DNA of 64,000 nt from Deinococcus arboris (GTDB taxonomy: Bacteria; Deinococcota; Deinococci; Deinococcales; Deinococcaceae). The notes beneath the pieces are model-generated. The model worked only from the letters and a program-made list of their open reading frames with translations, was not told where the DNA came from and made no database searches. The DNA lies in contig NZ_WQLB01000016.1 in NCBI RefSeq assembly GCF_009755355.1, positions 1-64,000 on the forward strand, given 5' to 3'. This document shows positions 35,489 through 43,230 of this stretch, piece by piece. A program made the position numbers and the translations under genes. The first letter of the stretch is position 1. Each line of letters opens with the position of its first letter.

Positions 35489-35729
35489 CAGGGAAACTGC
35501 GACGAGACGCCATCGGTCTAAACAGATGATTCAAAGAGTGCCGGTTTTGGCTGGTGTCGGCATCTTTGAGTATGCAAAGAACCTTGCTTACAGGGTGAAA
35601 TTGAACATTTCGGGGCTGATGTGCCGTTTCCAAAAGAGTATCCGGCATCTCCCTGATGAAGTCGCAAAATAGGCTTCTGTTCTGCTGAGACATATTTTTT
35701 GTCAGTGGCGTCTCGTCGCAGCTTCCCTG
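35489..35729. mobile_element. 241-bp element with 24-bp inverted terminal repeats
   Basis: The left repeat (35489-35512, CAGGGAAACTGCGACGAGAC plus GCCA) and the right repeat (35706-35729, its complement) match at 23 of 24 positions. The interior has no coding potential. This is the structure of a MITE or a solo pair of IS ends. It is directly followed, 22 bp on, by a second inverted-repeat element. Confidence 0.7.
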
Positions 35730-35751
35730 ATACACGCCCGAGAGGGGAGCA

Positions 35752-36018
35752 TTTTAAGGAAGCTGCCACGAAGCGCGAAGTGGCGAATTTCCTCTGTAGG
35801 ACGCGGTAAGCGATGATTCGTCTCGAAAGTTGGAAGTACCGAATAGGCCAAGAGAGATGGCACTTCGGGCCTAGCAAGCCGCTTTCCACCTGGTCTGCCT
35901 CCAGAAATGCCCAAGCGGCACTTGAAGCAAAGTGCCGACACTGCTTGGAACAGGTACTTCTTCAGGTCCCTGCTTGTGAAATCATTTCACTTTGCACTTG
36001 GTAGCAGCTTCCTTAAAA
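35752..36018. mobile_element. 267-bp MITE inserted in IS630 transposase
   Basis: The ends share about 30 bp of imperfect inverted repeat beginning TTTTAAGGAAGCTGC (35752-35766) and its complement (36004-36018); similarity continues inward through AAG-GC-AAGTG. No ORF of its own is evident. Its right end abuts the point where the IS630 transposase reading frame loses family similarity, so it inserted into, or recombined with, that element. Confidence 0.7.
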
Positions 36019-36761
36019 CACCCCCCACCACGATGTCTCCCTGGATATGGCGCAGGAGGTGTTGAAAAAAATGGACCACATTCCCACTCTGGATCGCGCC
36101 TACCTTCGTGTTTTGCAAGAACTGTCCACCCGACGTGATCGCCCCAATCGTCGAGAGCTTCTCCCAGTTGGCTGGCAAGGTGACCAGGGGCGTCACGCCC
36201 CTGGTGGACCAGGTCTGCCTGCGCACGCCATTCATCGCAAAGCCCACCTCATCGAGGTACACGAGCGTGGCGCCCTCAGCGACCTTTTTTTTCCAACTCC
36301 GGGGCCATCTCTTCTTTCCAGGAAGCAATCCAAAGTTTATTGCGTTCCGCTGCCCGGCCATCGGGCATCTGCGGGGTAAAGCCCAACCGGCGCAGGATGT
36401 GCCGGACATGGTCATGGTGGTACCAGATTTCGAAGTGCCGGCCGATCAATTCACTGACACGCCGGGTCGTCCAGGTTTCATCCCGAAAGCCATGATGCAC
36501 CGCACCCTCCCGCAGGAGGGTGCGCAACTGCTCCCCTTGTTCTGCCGTCAGCCGCGAGGCTGGACCGCTGGCCACCGTGGCCTGAAGACTACCGTTTCGT
36601 TTGAGCCGACCTTTCCAGCTGTACACGGTGTGCACCGAGACCCCGAAGTGATCAGCAATCTCTTGATTCTTGTACGTCCCACGTGCGATCCATTCAAGCG
36701 CCGCGAGGCGGCGCTCTTCAAGTTGAGCACGCGAGTAACGGGTAGGCCGCCATCCGGGCAT
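36019..36761 (-). pseudogene. IS630-family transposase, truncated and frameshifted
   Basis: The first frame (36276-36761) encodes the helix-turn-helix half (RYSRAQLEERRLAALEWIAR, NQEIADHFGVSVHTVYSWKG, then a winged-helix part). The second frame (start of the DDE domain, TLVYLDEVGFAMNGVRRQTW) continues from about 36290. They join at a run of eight A (36285-36292), one base out of frame, which could be a mutation or a transcriptional-slippage site as known in IS transposases. The catalytic domain ends after GDIVV, where the expected second acidic motif (LDNA) should follow, because the MITE at 35752-36018 interrupts it. The element is dead unless complemented. Confidence 0.85.
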
Positions 36762-36902
36762 ACCCCAAGAATATCAATGCTAATCCACAACGTGGTCAAT
36801 AAGCTGCGCCGGTACAGCTGGAATTGAGTCCAGGCTCCGGCTGTGGAGCCTTCCTTCCGTGGGTGGCTTAGCTCGAAAGGATGGCATCCTCAAATGGCTT
36901 AC

Positions 36903-37217
36903 TTAGCCTTTCGCAAGGACATCACGGTAATACCGGAGACCATTTTCAAATTCTGAATTGTCGCAGTCGTTCAGCCCTTTTTCTGAACGGTAGTGCTGAA
37001 CCATTTTCTCAAAAGCTTGTTGTGTCATCTCTTGAGTATCGGCATCATCGTTTAATGGAGGACCCCAGATATTGTCCATGTAACTGTGATCAATCCTAAA
37101 ACTTCCATCAATCCAATCCATGGCATAGGGCGTGCCGGCAAGAACCCTGTCATCCAAATGAATAACTTTGATTGGCCTGGCTCCAACGGCGAAATAGCTT
37201 ACATTAACACTTTTCAC
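36903..37217 (-). CDS. Candidate immunity protein for the adjacent toxin
   Basis: A 104-aa acidic soluble protein of no recognised family (KVIHLDDRVLAGTPYAMDWI, then an Asp/Glu-rich helical C-terminus). Its GTG start overlaps the stop of the 859-aa toxin gene by 4 nt (GTGA), giving translational coupling directly downstream of the toxin domain. The size, acidity and position are those of an immunity protein or antitoxin for polymorphic toxins. The local GC content is lower than in the chromosome. Function is inferred from context only. Confidence 0.7.
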   Translation of the reverse strand: MKSVNVSYFAVGARPIKVIHLDDRVLAGTPYAMDWIDGSFRIDHSYMDNIWGPPLNDDADTQEMTQQAFEKMVQHYRSEKGLNDCDNSEFENGLRYYRDVLAKG

Positions 37218-39793
37218 TTATTTTCCTTTAGAATTTGCTGCCACACGTTCCTGTAGCCATCCTTGGCCATTTGAGTCAACTCATTCAGCCTCGCTTCTTC
37301 TGCTGGCGTGACTGGACGGTTCTCAGTGCTAAGTTTAGCTCGAATACTCCGTACCTCTTGGTAAATTTTATGTTCTGTAGCGGCAAAGTTTGACATTTTC
37401 GTGAGTTCTAACCGGAGTTCGACTACATAACCGTTGCTGGCCCGAATATTTAGGACAATGTCTCTATATCCTGTCGCCATCGGTTCAACGAAACGATCTT
37501 TGATTTGAACTACGTTGTATCGACTACGGATGTAGGCCAGAGCCTGGTACACATCGTCAAGCTTGTTGAACAGCAACCGCGATCCGGCCACGTCCAGGAG
37601 CGGTGCGGCGCTCCCCTTGTAATCAGCCTGGACCTTCTCTGTGGAGCGGGTCACGTCCTTCAGGCCGTCCCGTGTCTGAAATGTTGCGCCATACCGGCGG
37701 GCCAGCGTATCCGTGAGGGGGATTAGCTCCTTATTGGCGGCCCGGCTGCCCTCGTACACCGTGTTCATGGCACTGGAGGGCTGTACAGGCTTGGCTGTTG
37801 GCGCCTGTACCTTCATGGTGGCTGACAGCGAAGCCTGCTTTTGCGTCAGTCCCTGTTTCATAGCGGCGGAGTACTGCGTCTGCCAGAGGGGAAGAGTCTG
37901 CTGCTGGGCTGTGGGAACGCCAAGCCCTTTCTGCTGCTGTGCGACGACTCCTTTGCCGGCTGCTCGACCAGCCGCTTTGCCGATCAGGCCAGCCAGTCCA
38001 GCGGTGCCTAGAATGGCAGCAGCCTGCGCGAAGTGATTCCCGGCAATTTTCAGATCGCTGTCATTCGTGGCCCGGTCCGCTATGCGGAAGAACGCCCCCA
38101 GGTGCTCCCCAATGGCAAACGATGCGGGGCCATAAGTCGCCAGGGCAATAATCACGACCCCAACATCAAGGATCCAGCCTGCTGGCGTCAGTTGGAGAGC
38201 AACAAAAATGGCTGCCGTTGTGGCGATGGCCGTAACACTAATCATGCTCAGAAACTGCGTACGGAACGCTTCACCGACCGGCGCGTACTCAATGGCCTTC
38301 CCCAGTTTGGTGGCCAGTGGCATGTTGACGTAACGCCCGGCTGTCTCCAGAGAGGTGGTGGCCAGGGCTTGACCCTTCAGAGGATCGTAGAGCGTAGGGC
38401 CAGCCAGACAGAAGTCAATGCTGGGGCTGCTGACCTTGGCCTTGACCAACGCCTTACGCATGTGTTCCCAGGCAGGAAGACGCATGGCCGCGAGTAGCCC
38501 GATCACGGTGTCCCGCTGAGCCTGGGGCAGCTTTTGAAGGCTTTTGACGGCAGCATCAATCTGCCCAGCAGTTATCTGACGCTGAATTGACTTCACAGTC
38601 ACGATCAGATTCGCAGTGGGGTCAGCCGTTTTTCTTTGAATGCTGCCAGGGGTGAGGACTTTCCTGGATTGCGCAGGCCTGGCCAGGGCGCGGGATGCTG
38701 ATCTCGGGAGCAGCTGTGTGCTCAGCCGTCTTCCCATCTGCTGTGCCTCCGATTCGAGGCCAGCATCGGGGTCAATGCCAGGGCCGACACGGCCCTGGCT
38801 CTGTTGGACAGTGTGCGTGACCTCGTGGGCCAGTAGCTCCAGGCCACTCTGCGTGTTTGGGCTGAACTTGCCGGACCGAAAGAAGATGTCCGTGCCGGTC
38901 GTGAAGGCAAGAGCATTCACACCTTTGGCCAGCCCATCCGCTTCGGCGTCATCATGAATTCGCACCCGGCTCAGGTCGTGATTCAAGCCCTGTTCGAGGT
39001 GGCGTTGGATCGCTTCAGGTAGCGGATTGCCTGCGCCCCGACGGTTCTGGATGCGTTGGAATACGGGCTGAGTGGCCTCGGCATCCAGGTCTGCGAGTTG
39101 CCGTTGCAGGGTGGCTGTGCGCAGCGTCTGATCCGTATGAGCCTGCTGTTCCACCTGACGCTGCACGGCACTATCCATGGCACGCTGCAAGGCTGGCCGT
39201 TCGCCTGAGGGCACCTGACTCAGAACCACCTGGGCGACCGACGCGCTGACCTCATGGCGTTGCAGGGTCGCCAGATGATTGCCGTAGGTGTCGTACCGGG
39301 CCTGGGCTAGGCCACGGTCTGCTTTGAAGCCTTGGGTGAGCTGCTGGGCCACCTGCCGTTGCAGGGCAGTGTGTTGCGCGAACTGGCGGCTATCCAGGCG
39401 CTGGCCTTCGACCTGTTCCGCGTGACGTTGCATGACGACCACCCAGTCTGCTGGGGTCTGAGGGCGAGCCGGTGGGGGAGTGGCTGGTTTGGTTTGATAC
39501 TGGAGGGCGGTCACCTGATCAGGGTGTATCGGGCCCGATTCAGCCAGCTGGCGTTGTAGGGTCTGGCGCTCACCTGTGAGACGGCTGACCTCTGCACGGT
39601 GGAGGTCCAGGGCGCGCAGCGCTGGGGCCGCCTGTTGGCGTTGGAGGGCAGGCGAGTGCAGTGTGAAGCGGGTGAGGTCGGCGCGCAGTTGGGCTTGACG
39701 TTGCAAGGCTGTATCGAGGGGCAACGTGGTGTGCTGAGGTGTCCCTTCTCTCTGAGTCTTGCGAGAAGATGTGCGTTTGCGGGCGTACTCCAT
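37214..39793 (-). CDS. DUF4157 polymorphic toxin with RelA/SpoT-like C-terminal domain
   Basis: An 859-aa modular effector. Residues ~25-260 carry about a dozen copies of a short motif of the form (A/T/V)LQRQ or xQRx. Residues ~265-345 are a DUF4157 metallopeptidase-like domain with LAHEVTHTVQQ (HExxH at 323-327) and a downstream Glu in GLESEAQQMG. A hydrophobic Ala/Gly-rich stretch spans ~515-615. Residues ~690-820 resemble a RelA/SpoT nucleotide synthetase: LLDVAGSRLLFNKLDDVY, KDRFVEPMATGYRDIVLN, VELRLELTKM, with the catalytic-type Asp (734) and Glu (792) in place. DUF4157 is linked to cargo of extracellular contractile injection systems. The toxin probably makes an alarmone or pyrophosphorylates a target. 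No signal peptide. The next gene is a likely immunity gene. Confidence 0.85.
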   Translation of the reverse strand: MEYARKRTSSRKTQREGTPQHTTLPLDTALQRQAQLRADLTRFTLHSPALQRQQAAPALRALDLHRAEVSRLTGERQTLQRQLAESGPIHPDQVTALQYQTKPATPPPARPQTPADWVVVMQRHAEQVEGQRLDSRQFAQHTALQRQVAQQLTQGFKADRGLAQARYDTYGNHLATLQRHEVSASVAQVVLSQVPSGERPALQRAMDSAVQRQVEQQAHTDQTLRTATLQRQLADLDAEATQPVFQRIQNRRGAGNPLPEAIQRHLEQGLNHDLSRVRIHDDAEADGLAKGVNALAFTTGTDIFFRSGKFSPNTQSGLELLAHEVTHTVQQSQGRVGPGIDPDAGLESEAQQMGRRLSTQLLPRSASRALARPAQSRKVLTPGSIQRKTADPTANLIVTVKSIQRQITAGQIDAAVKSLQKLPQAQRDTVIGLLAAMRLPAWEHMRKALVKAKVSSPSIDFCLAGPTLYDPLKGQALATTSLETAGRYVNMPLATKLGKAIEYAPVGEAFRTQFLSMISVTAIATTAAIFVALQLTPAGWILDVGVVIIALATYGPASFAIGEHLGAFFRIADRATNDSDLKIAGNHFAQAAAILGTAGLAGLIGKAAGRAAGKGVVAQQQKGLGVPTAQQQTLPLWQTQYSAAMKQGLTQKQASLSATMKVQAPTAKPVQPSSAMNTVYEGSRAANKELIPLTDTLARRYGATFQTRDGLKDVTRSTEKVQADYKGSAAPLLDVAGSRLLFNKLDDVYQALAYIRSRYNVVQIKDRFVEPMATGYRDIVLNIRASNGYVVELRLELTKMSNFAATEHKIYQEVRSIRAKLSTENRPVTPAEEARLNELTQMAKDGYRNVWQQILKENK

Positions 39794-40076
39794 AGACCTC
39801 CCGGGATACGTCCCCTCATGATGCCAGTCATCGCCCCAGAAAGTGGCCGAAAATGACCATTTTTACCCGGATAGAACGGCAACACTAAATGGTTGGTGTG
39901 AAAATCGGCGGCAAAACCACCAATGGGGAAGGGACGAGTTGAACACCCCCTCCCTATTGATTTCTGCCCTGATGTGAAATGCCCGTCCTCGCCTTCAGCG
40001 GCCCGCCTGGGAGAGCACCAGGCGACCCCCTCAAGCCTGTGGCGGGCGTAAAAACAAAGCGCGATAGGCTCCGCCC

Positions 40077-40232
40077 ATGGCCCAGGACTTCACCTTCACA
40101 CTGCCTACCAACGAAGAAGAACTGATCGAGCGCTTTCTGCCTGTCTCGGAGGGGCCACAGCGACTGCTGCTCATGGCCATGACACATGAGGTCACCACAC
40201 CGGGGCAGGCACACATGGAGAGACGATGCTGA
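40077..40232 (+). CDS. Small ORF upstream of mobilisation genes
   Basis: A 51-aa ORF (MAQDFTFTLPTNEEELIERF...). It is protein-like and acidic in its first half. Its stop overlaps the start of the next small ORF as ATGCTGA, an arrangement typical of translationally coupled plasmid genes. No family recognised. It has the same strand and neighbourhood as the relaxase module. Confidence 0.45.
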   Translation: MAQDFTFTLPTNEEELIERFLPVSEGPQRLLLMAMTHEVTTPGQAHMERRC

Positions 40233-40345
40233 CGTGGCTCCGGACCGACGAGCGGACCCGGGCTCTGGTGAGCCAGCTGGAGTCCACCCTGGCGCCCAAG
40301 CTCAGCAAGCCCAAAGGTGGGCGGCGAGGCTTTGGCCGAAGCTGA
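40226..40345 (+). CDS. Very small basic ORF coupled to the previous one
   Basis: A 39-aa ORF starting inside the stop of the 51-aa ORF and ending in a basic tail (KPKGGRRGFGRS). It may be a small DNA- or RNA-binding peptide, or not a gene; evidence is the overlap and composition only. Confidence 0.35.
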   Translation: MLTWLRTDERTRALVSQLESTLAPKLSKPKGGRRGFGRS

Positions 40346-40738
40346 GATCAATTCATTCCCTGACCTGGGGCACCACCATCCAGGCCGACACCAGCAAGAT
40401 CGTTAGCACGACCACCACGGTTAGCCATGCCACTGGGTCCACCGTTGTTCCAATGAGACCTCCGGTTCACCCGTTGATCTTCGGTAGATTCCATCCACTT
40501 CTCCGCTTCTCTAACTGCCATTTCAATGTCGCTTTTCTGAGCTTGGGAGCCCCTTTAATTCGGCCCGTAGGTGCGTCTAGCGACCGCCTGTCCTGCCCAT
40601 TTCCCTCTCCGCTATCTCGTCTACGCAAGATTAGCACTGTCGTGCATCTTGCCTCTGGGACATCGTCCCAGAGGCAGAAAACCCGATCACTGCCTAGATT
40701 TAATTAGTGCTACCTCTTTTTTCCATTTACACTCGAGT
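40346..40738. other. 393-bp non-coding region upstream of mobilisation genes
   Basis: No gene. It is less GC-rich than its flanks. It contains a perfect hairpin at 40651-40675 described separately, and an AT-rich leader (TTAATTAG...TTTTTTCC) before the ATG at 40739. By position it is where an origin of transfer would be expected. Confidence 0.5.
40651..40675. other. Candidate oriT hairpin
   Basis: Perfect 11-bp inverted repeat GCCTCTGGGAC / GTCCCAGAGGC with a 3-nt loop, 63 bp before the ribbon-helix-helix mobilisation gene and upstream of the relaxase gene. There is no T-run, which makes a terminator less likely than a relaxase recognition hairpin. The nic site is not determined. Confidence 0.5.
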
Positions 40739-41449
40739 ATGACAAAGACGGCGGGACGCCCAAAACAGAAGCCCATGCGGGTGACCGTGACACTCGATCC
40801 GCAGCATGCGGAGGCGTTGAAACTCATGGCGGACGAGGTGGGGGTCAAGATGGCCGCGTTTTGTGCGAACGTCTTAGAGCGGTACAGCCTGCAGGACCGG
40901 CAGGTGATGACGTCCGACCTAGTGCGCACTCTCTTCGAGGCCCAAGGTGTGCAACTGCAGGAGGGTCTTAGAGCGGAGATCCACGCGCAGATGAACCGGG
41001 TGCGGCATCTCCTGGCGAGAAGTGCGCTGGAGAGCATGGCGGTTCGCAATGAGACCGGCATATTGCTGTTGAAGGAGTTTGGGAAGGAGAAGGCTCAAAA
41101 GTACAAAGAGCAGGCGTGGGGCCACGCGGTGCACACCCTGAAGGAACCAACCCCCGCGATGCGTGCGGCGTTGAACGAGCTGGCAACCGGCATGGGGAAC
41201 GACGACCCGGGACTGCTGATGAAAGTCCGGGCGTCCGCAGACCAGGTCACGCACCAGCTTGCACAGGTGCAACAGCTGACGAAACAGGTGGCGCTGCTTC
41301 AGCAGCAACAGCAGGAAGTCACGACGGTGCTCGCGACGATGCAACAGCAGCTCAAAGCGACGCAAAGCGTGGTGGTCAAAGCGGTGAACAAGCTGGAGGA
41401 CACCGAGGAGGAATTGCGGACGAAACGCAAGGGGATCTTCGGGTTGTAA
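40739..41449 (+). CDS. Ribbon-helix-helix mobilisation accessory protein (MobC-like)
   Basis: A 236-aa protein. Residues ~10-45 look like a ribbon-helix-helix DNA-binding segment (MRVTVTLDPQHAEALKLMAD). The middle is helical, and residues ~165-225 form a Gln-rich coiled coil (VALLQQQQQEVTTVLATMQQ). Such proteins help relaxases open oriT. It ends 3 nt before the relaxase-like gene and follows the candidate oriT. The ATG at 40739 is chosen; the frame open from 40571 would place low-quality sequence before the RHH segment. Confidence 0.75.
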   Translation: MTKTAGRPKQKPMRVTVTLDPQHAEALKLMADEVGVKMAAFCANVLERYSLQDRQVMTSDLVRTLFEAQGVQLQEGLRAEIHAQMNRVRHLLARSALESMAVRNETGILLLKEFGKEKAQKYKEQAWGHAVHTLKEPTPAMRAALNELATGMGNDDPGLLMKVRASADQVTHQLAQVQQLTKQVALLQQQQQEVTTVLATMQQQLKATQSVVVKAVNKLEDTEEELRTKRKGIFGL

Positions 41450-41452
41450 CCC

Positions 41453-42067
41453 ATGGCCAGACGCATGACGAGTACACAGCGGGTGGTGCGTTCGATCCCC
41501 GACCGTTCCGGCAACAATTACACCAAGACAAGCGCCGGTGGATTGGCCAGGGCGAGCAGTGCCGTGAAGTACATGGACCAGAAGGAGCAGACCCAGCTGT
41601 ACACCTACGAGGAGAACCAGCTGCGGGAGACGGACCGACTGCAGGCTGCTGAACGGATTCAGGAGACGACCACGAAGTACCAGCAGCACCTGACCTTCAC
41701 CACGCAATTGCCAGGGGAACTTGAGGTGGATGAGCGACGTGGCGCCATGGTGGTCGCACAGGCGGTGCAGGAGCGGCGTCCGGACGCGGACATCTACGCG
41801 GTCGCCGTGCATCAACAGGAGGGGGGCAACATCCACGTCCACATCTGCTTCGGAACGGACACCACCCTGAGGAGGGGAGCGGAAGGCGACCTGGTGCATT
41901 TCCAGGGCAAGGCGTTTGAGCTGGAGCGGGATCTGGACCAGGACCTGCACCTCAGCCCATACGGAGAGCAGCGCAAGGAGCCAGCTGGCGGCTGGCTCCT
42001 AGACGTGGACGAGGAAGACCTGAAGCCCCAGAAGGCGCGTCAGGTGCAGTGGGACATGGACTACTGA
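41453..42067 (+). CDS. Compact HUH relaxase-like protein
   Basis: A 204-aa protein with the three-His relaxase motif HQQEGGNIHVHICFG (His120, His128, His130; the H-x7-H-x-H spacing of MOB relaxases). Upstream, SSAVKYMDQKEQTQLYTYEE around 35-54 resembles the segment preceding the core of MOBP-type enzymes. Tyr23 or Tyr40 could be the nicking residue. It lacks any helicase, primase or long C-terminal domain, so it is far shorter than typical MOBP/MOBQ relaxases (300-700 aa). It should nick at oriT with the RHH partner. It starts 3 nt after that gene. Confidence 0.65.
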   Translation: MARRMTSTQRVVRSIPDRSGNNYTKTSAGGLARASSAVKYMDQKEQTQLYTYEENQLRETDRLQAAERIQETTTKYQQHLTFTTQLPGELEVDERRGAMVVAQAVQERRPDADIYAVAVHQQEGGNIHVHICFGTDTTLRRGAEGDLVHFQGKAFELERDLDQDLHLSPYGEQRKEPAGGWLLDVDEEDLKPQKARQVQWDMDY

Positions 42068-42174
42068 CCCCCCTCCCTGTTGATCCCTTGATGGGGTGAG
42101 GTGAAGGGAGGACGTGGGTTCGCAACAACGCTACACGGCACTTGGGTCTGGGTCAGGTGATCCAGGAGGGTGAC

Positions 42175-42615
42175 ATGAAGACAGAGGACAAGACACCAAT
42201 CACACCGGAAGAACGCGGCCAGCGATACGCGGCGCTAGAAGCAGCACGGCATGGGATGCGCTTGTCGGGCCTGCCGATGTACGGCCCGGATGAAGACCTG
42301 TTCGCGGCGTACGTGGAGGGTGACCTCGAGGCTGAGGAGGTGATTGAGGCGCTGCACCGTCGTCACAACCGCCGACGTTTTCCGGAAGGACCAGACGGCC
42401 CAGAAGTCGTGGAAGAGGTCGCACAGCTGGAAGGGGTCGAGGTTTTGGTCTGCGAAGGGACCATCGAGCTGCCTGCTGATCCGCCGGCACCGCTGCTGGC
42501 GGACGTGCTGGGGTTGCGTCAGCCGTACGACGGCTCAGATCCGTGGCTGGGGCGGCGTGTCCGGTTTACGGCGCAGCACGGCCTTGATGACGAGGATCGA
42601 CTGGATCTGAACTGA
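42175..42615 (+). CDS. Orphan VbhA-like antitoxin-domain protein
   Basis: A 146-aa acidic protein. Residues ~10-60 (ALEAARHGMRLSGLPMYGPD followed by YVEGDLEAEEVIEALHRRH) match the helical antitoxin domain of VbhA, which normally inhibits Fic-family AMP-transferases by inserting a helix with S/T-x-x-x-E/D-G-N. That inhibitory motif is not evident here and no Fic gene is adjacent. The C-terminal ~80 residues are unknown. The ATG at 42175 has GGAGG 6 nt upstream. It follows the relaxase gene by 107 nt and may be plasmid-derived cargo. Confidence 0.65.
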   Translation: MKTEDKTPITPEERGQRYAALEAARHGMRLSGLPMYGPDEDLFAAYVEGDLEAEEVIEALHRRHNRRRFPEGPDGPEVVEEVAQLEGVEVLVCEGTIELPADPPAPLLADVLGLRQPYDGSDPWLGRRVRFTAQHGLDDEDRLDLN

Positions 42616-42660
42616 GAAAACGTGCTTGGGGACAGCGACGGCGCTTAAGCCGAAAAGAAG

Positions 42661-42682
42661 AAAGACGGCCGAAGCCGTCTTT
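42661..42682. terminator. Bidirectional terminator
   Basis: Perfect stem AAAGACGGC / GCCGTCTTT with loop CGAA, between the convergent genes ending at 42615 (plus) and 42744 (minus). The A and T flanks allow termination in both directions. Confidence 0.8.
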
Positions 42683-42743
42683 GATGTTGAGCATTATAGC
42701 CCGGTATGCGCTGAGTGTCCACTTATGCACGCGGATCTGGTCT

Positions 42744-43124
42744 TCAGCGCCCAGCTTGCGTACCCATACGTCCAGTGACCTGACCAGCGTTAACGAAAAG
42801 GGCATAGTCCTCGCCTGCAAAGAGTTCGGGTTCGATGATTAGGCAGAAGTCAATGTCACTGTCAGGTACATCTGTTTCTCCATCTGTCAGGCTGACCCAT
42901 GGCCCTGCTGACGTCTGCGCCACCAGAGCCATGCCGCCGCCACCGATGCCCATGCCCTCAAAGCTCAGGCTGCCAGTGAGTTCTGCCCAGTTGCCTGCCC
43001 CATATCCAGCTGCCAGGTGATCAAGTGTGGCCCCATCCAGCTCATAGGCCCGCTGGAGAATGGAACGGGGAAGGTCAGGGTGCATAGCTCCAAGATAGTG
43101 TAAGGCCACGAAAGATTCCCTCAA
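42744..43124 (-). CDS. Hypothetical protein
   Basis: A 126-aa protein. The N-terminal helical third (LHYLGAMHPDLPRSILQRAY) is followed by a Gly-rich middle (GMGIGGGGMALVAQ) and an acidic segment (DGETDVPDSDIDFCLI). No family recognised. It is convergent with the VbhA-like gene across a bidirectional terminator and divergent from the restriction enzyme gene. Confidence 0.6.
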   Translation of the reverse strand: MRESFVALHYLGAMHPDLPRSILQRAYELDGATLDHLAAGYGAGNWAELTGSLSFEGMGIGGGGMALVAQTSAGPWVSLTDGETDVPDSDIDFCLIIEPELFAGEDYALFVNAGQVTGRMGTQAGR

Positions 43125-43230
43125 CTTTTGTTGTCAGAGAGAGGCAAAGCGGAGTGAACACCTGTCATCGGCAGGACAGATATGTCGACTGGCACTCCCA
43201 GACATCAGACACTATTGCTACAGTTGTTAG

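Noticed and set aside
35489..36018. CRISPR array
   Set aside because: Repeats are inverted pairs at element ends, not regularly spaced direct repeats.
38990..39793. Tandem repeat domain in the toxin N-terminus
   Set aside because: The LQRQ motifs are irregularly spaced and the intervening sequence does not repeat, so they are reported as motifs, not as a repeat array.
40651..40675. Ordinary rho-independent terminator
   Set aside because: There is no T-run on either side, and it lies upstream of mobilisation genes, so an oriT role is more likely, though not proven.
40919..41950. 343-codon minus-strand frame across the mobilisation genes
   Set aside because: Leu/His/Arg-rich antisense of the RHH and relaxase genes.
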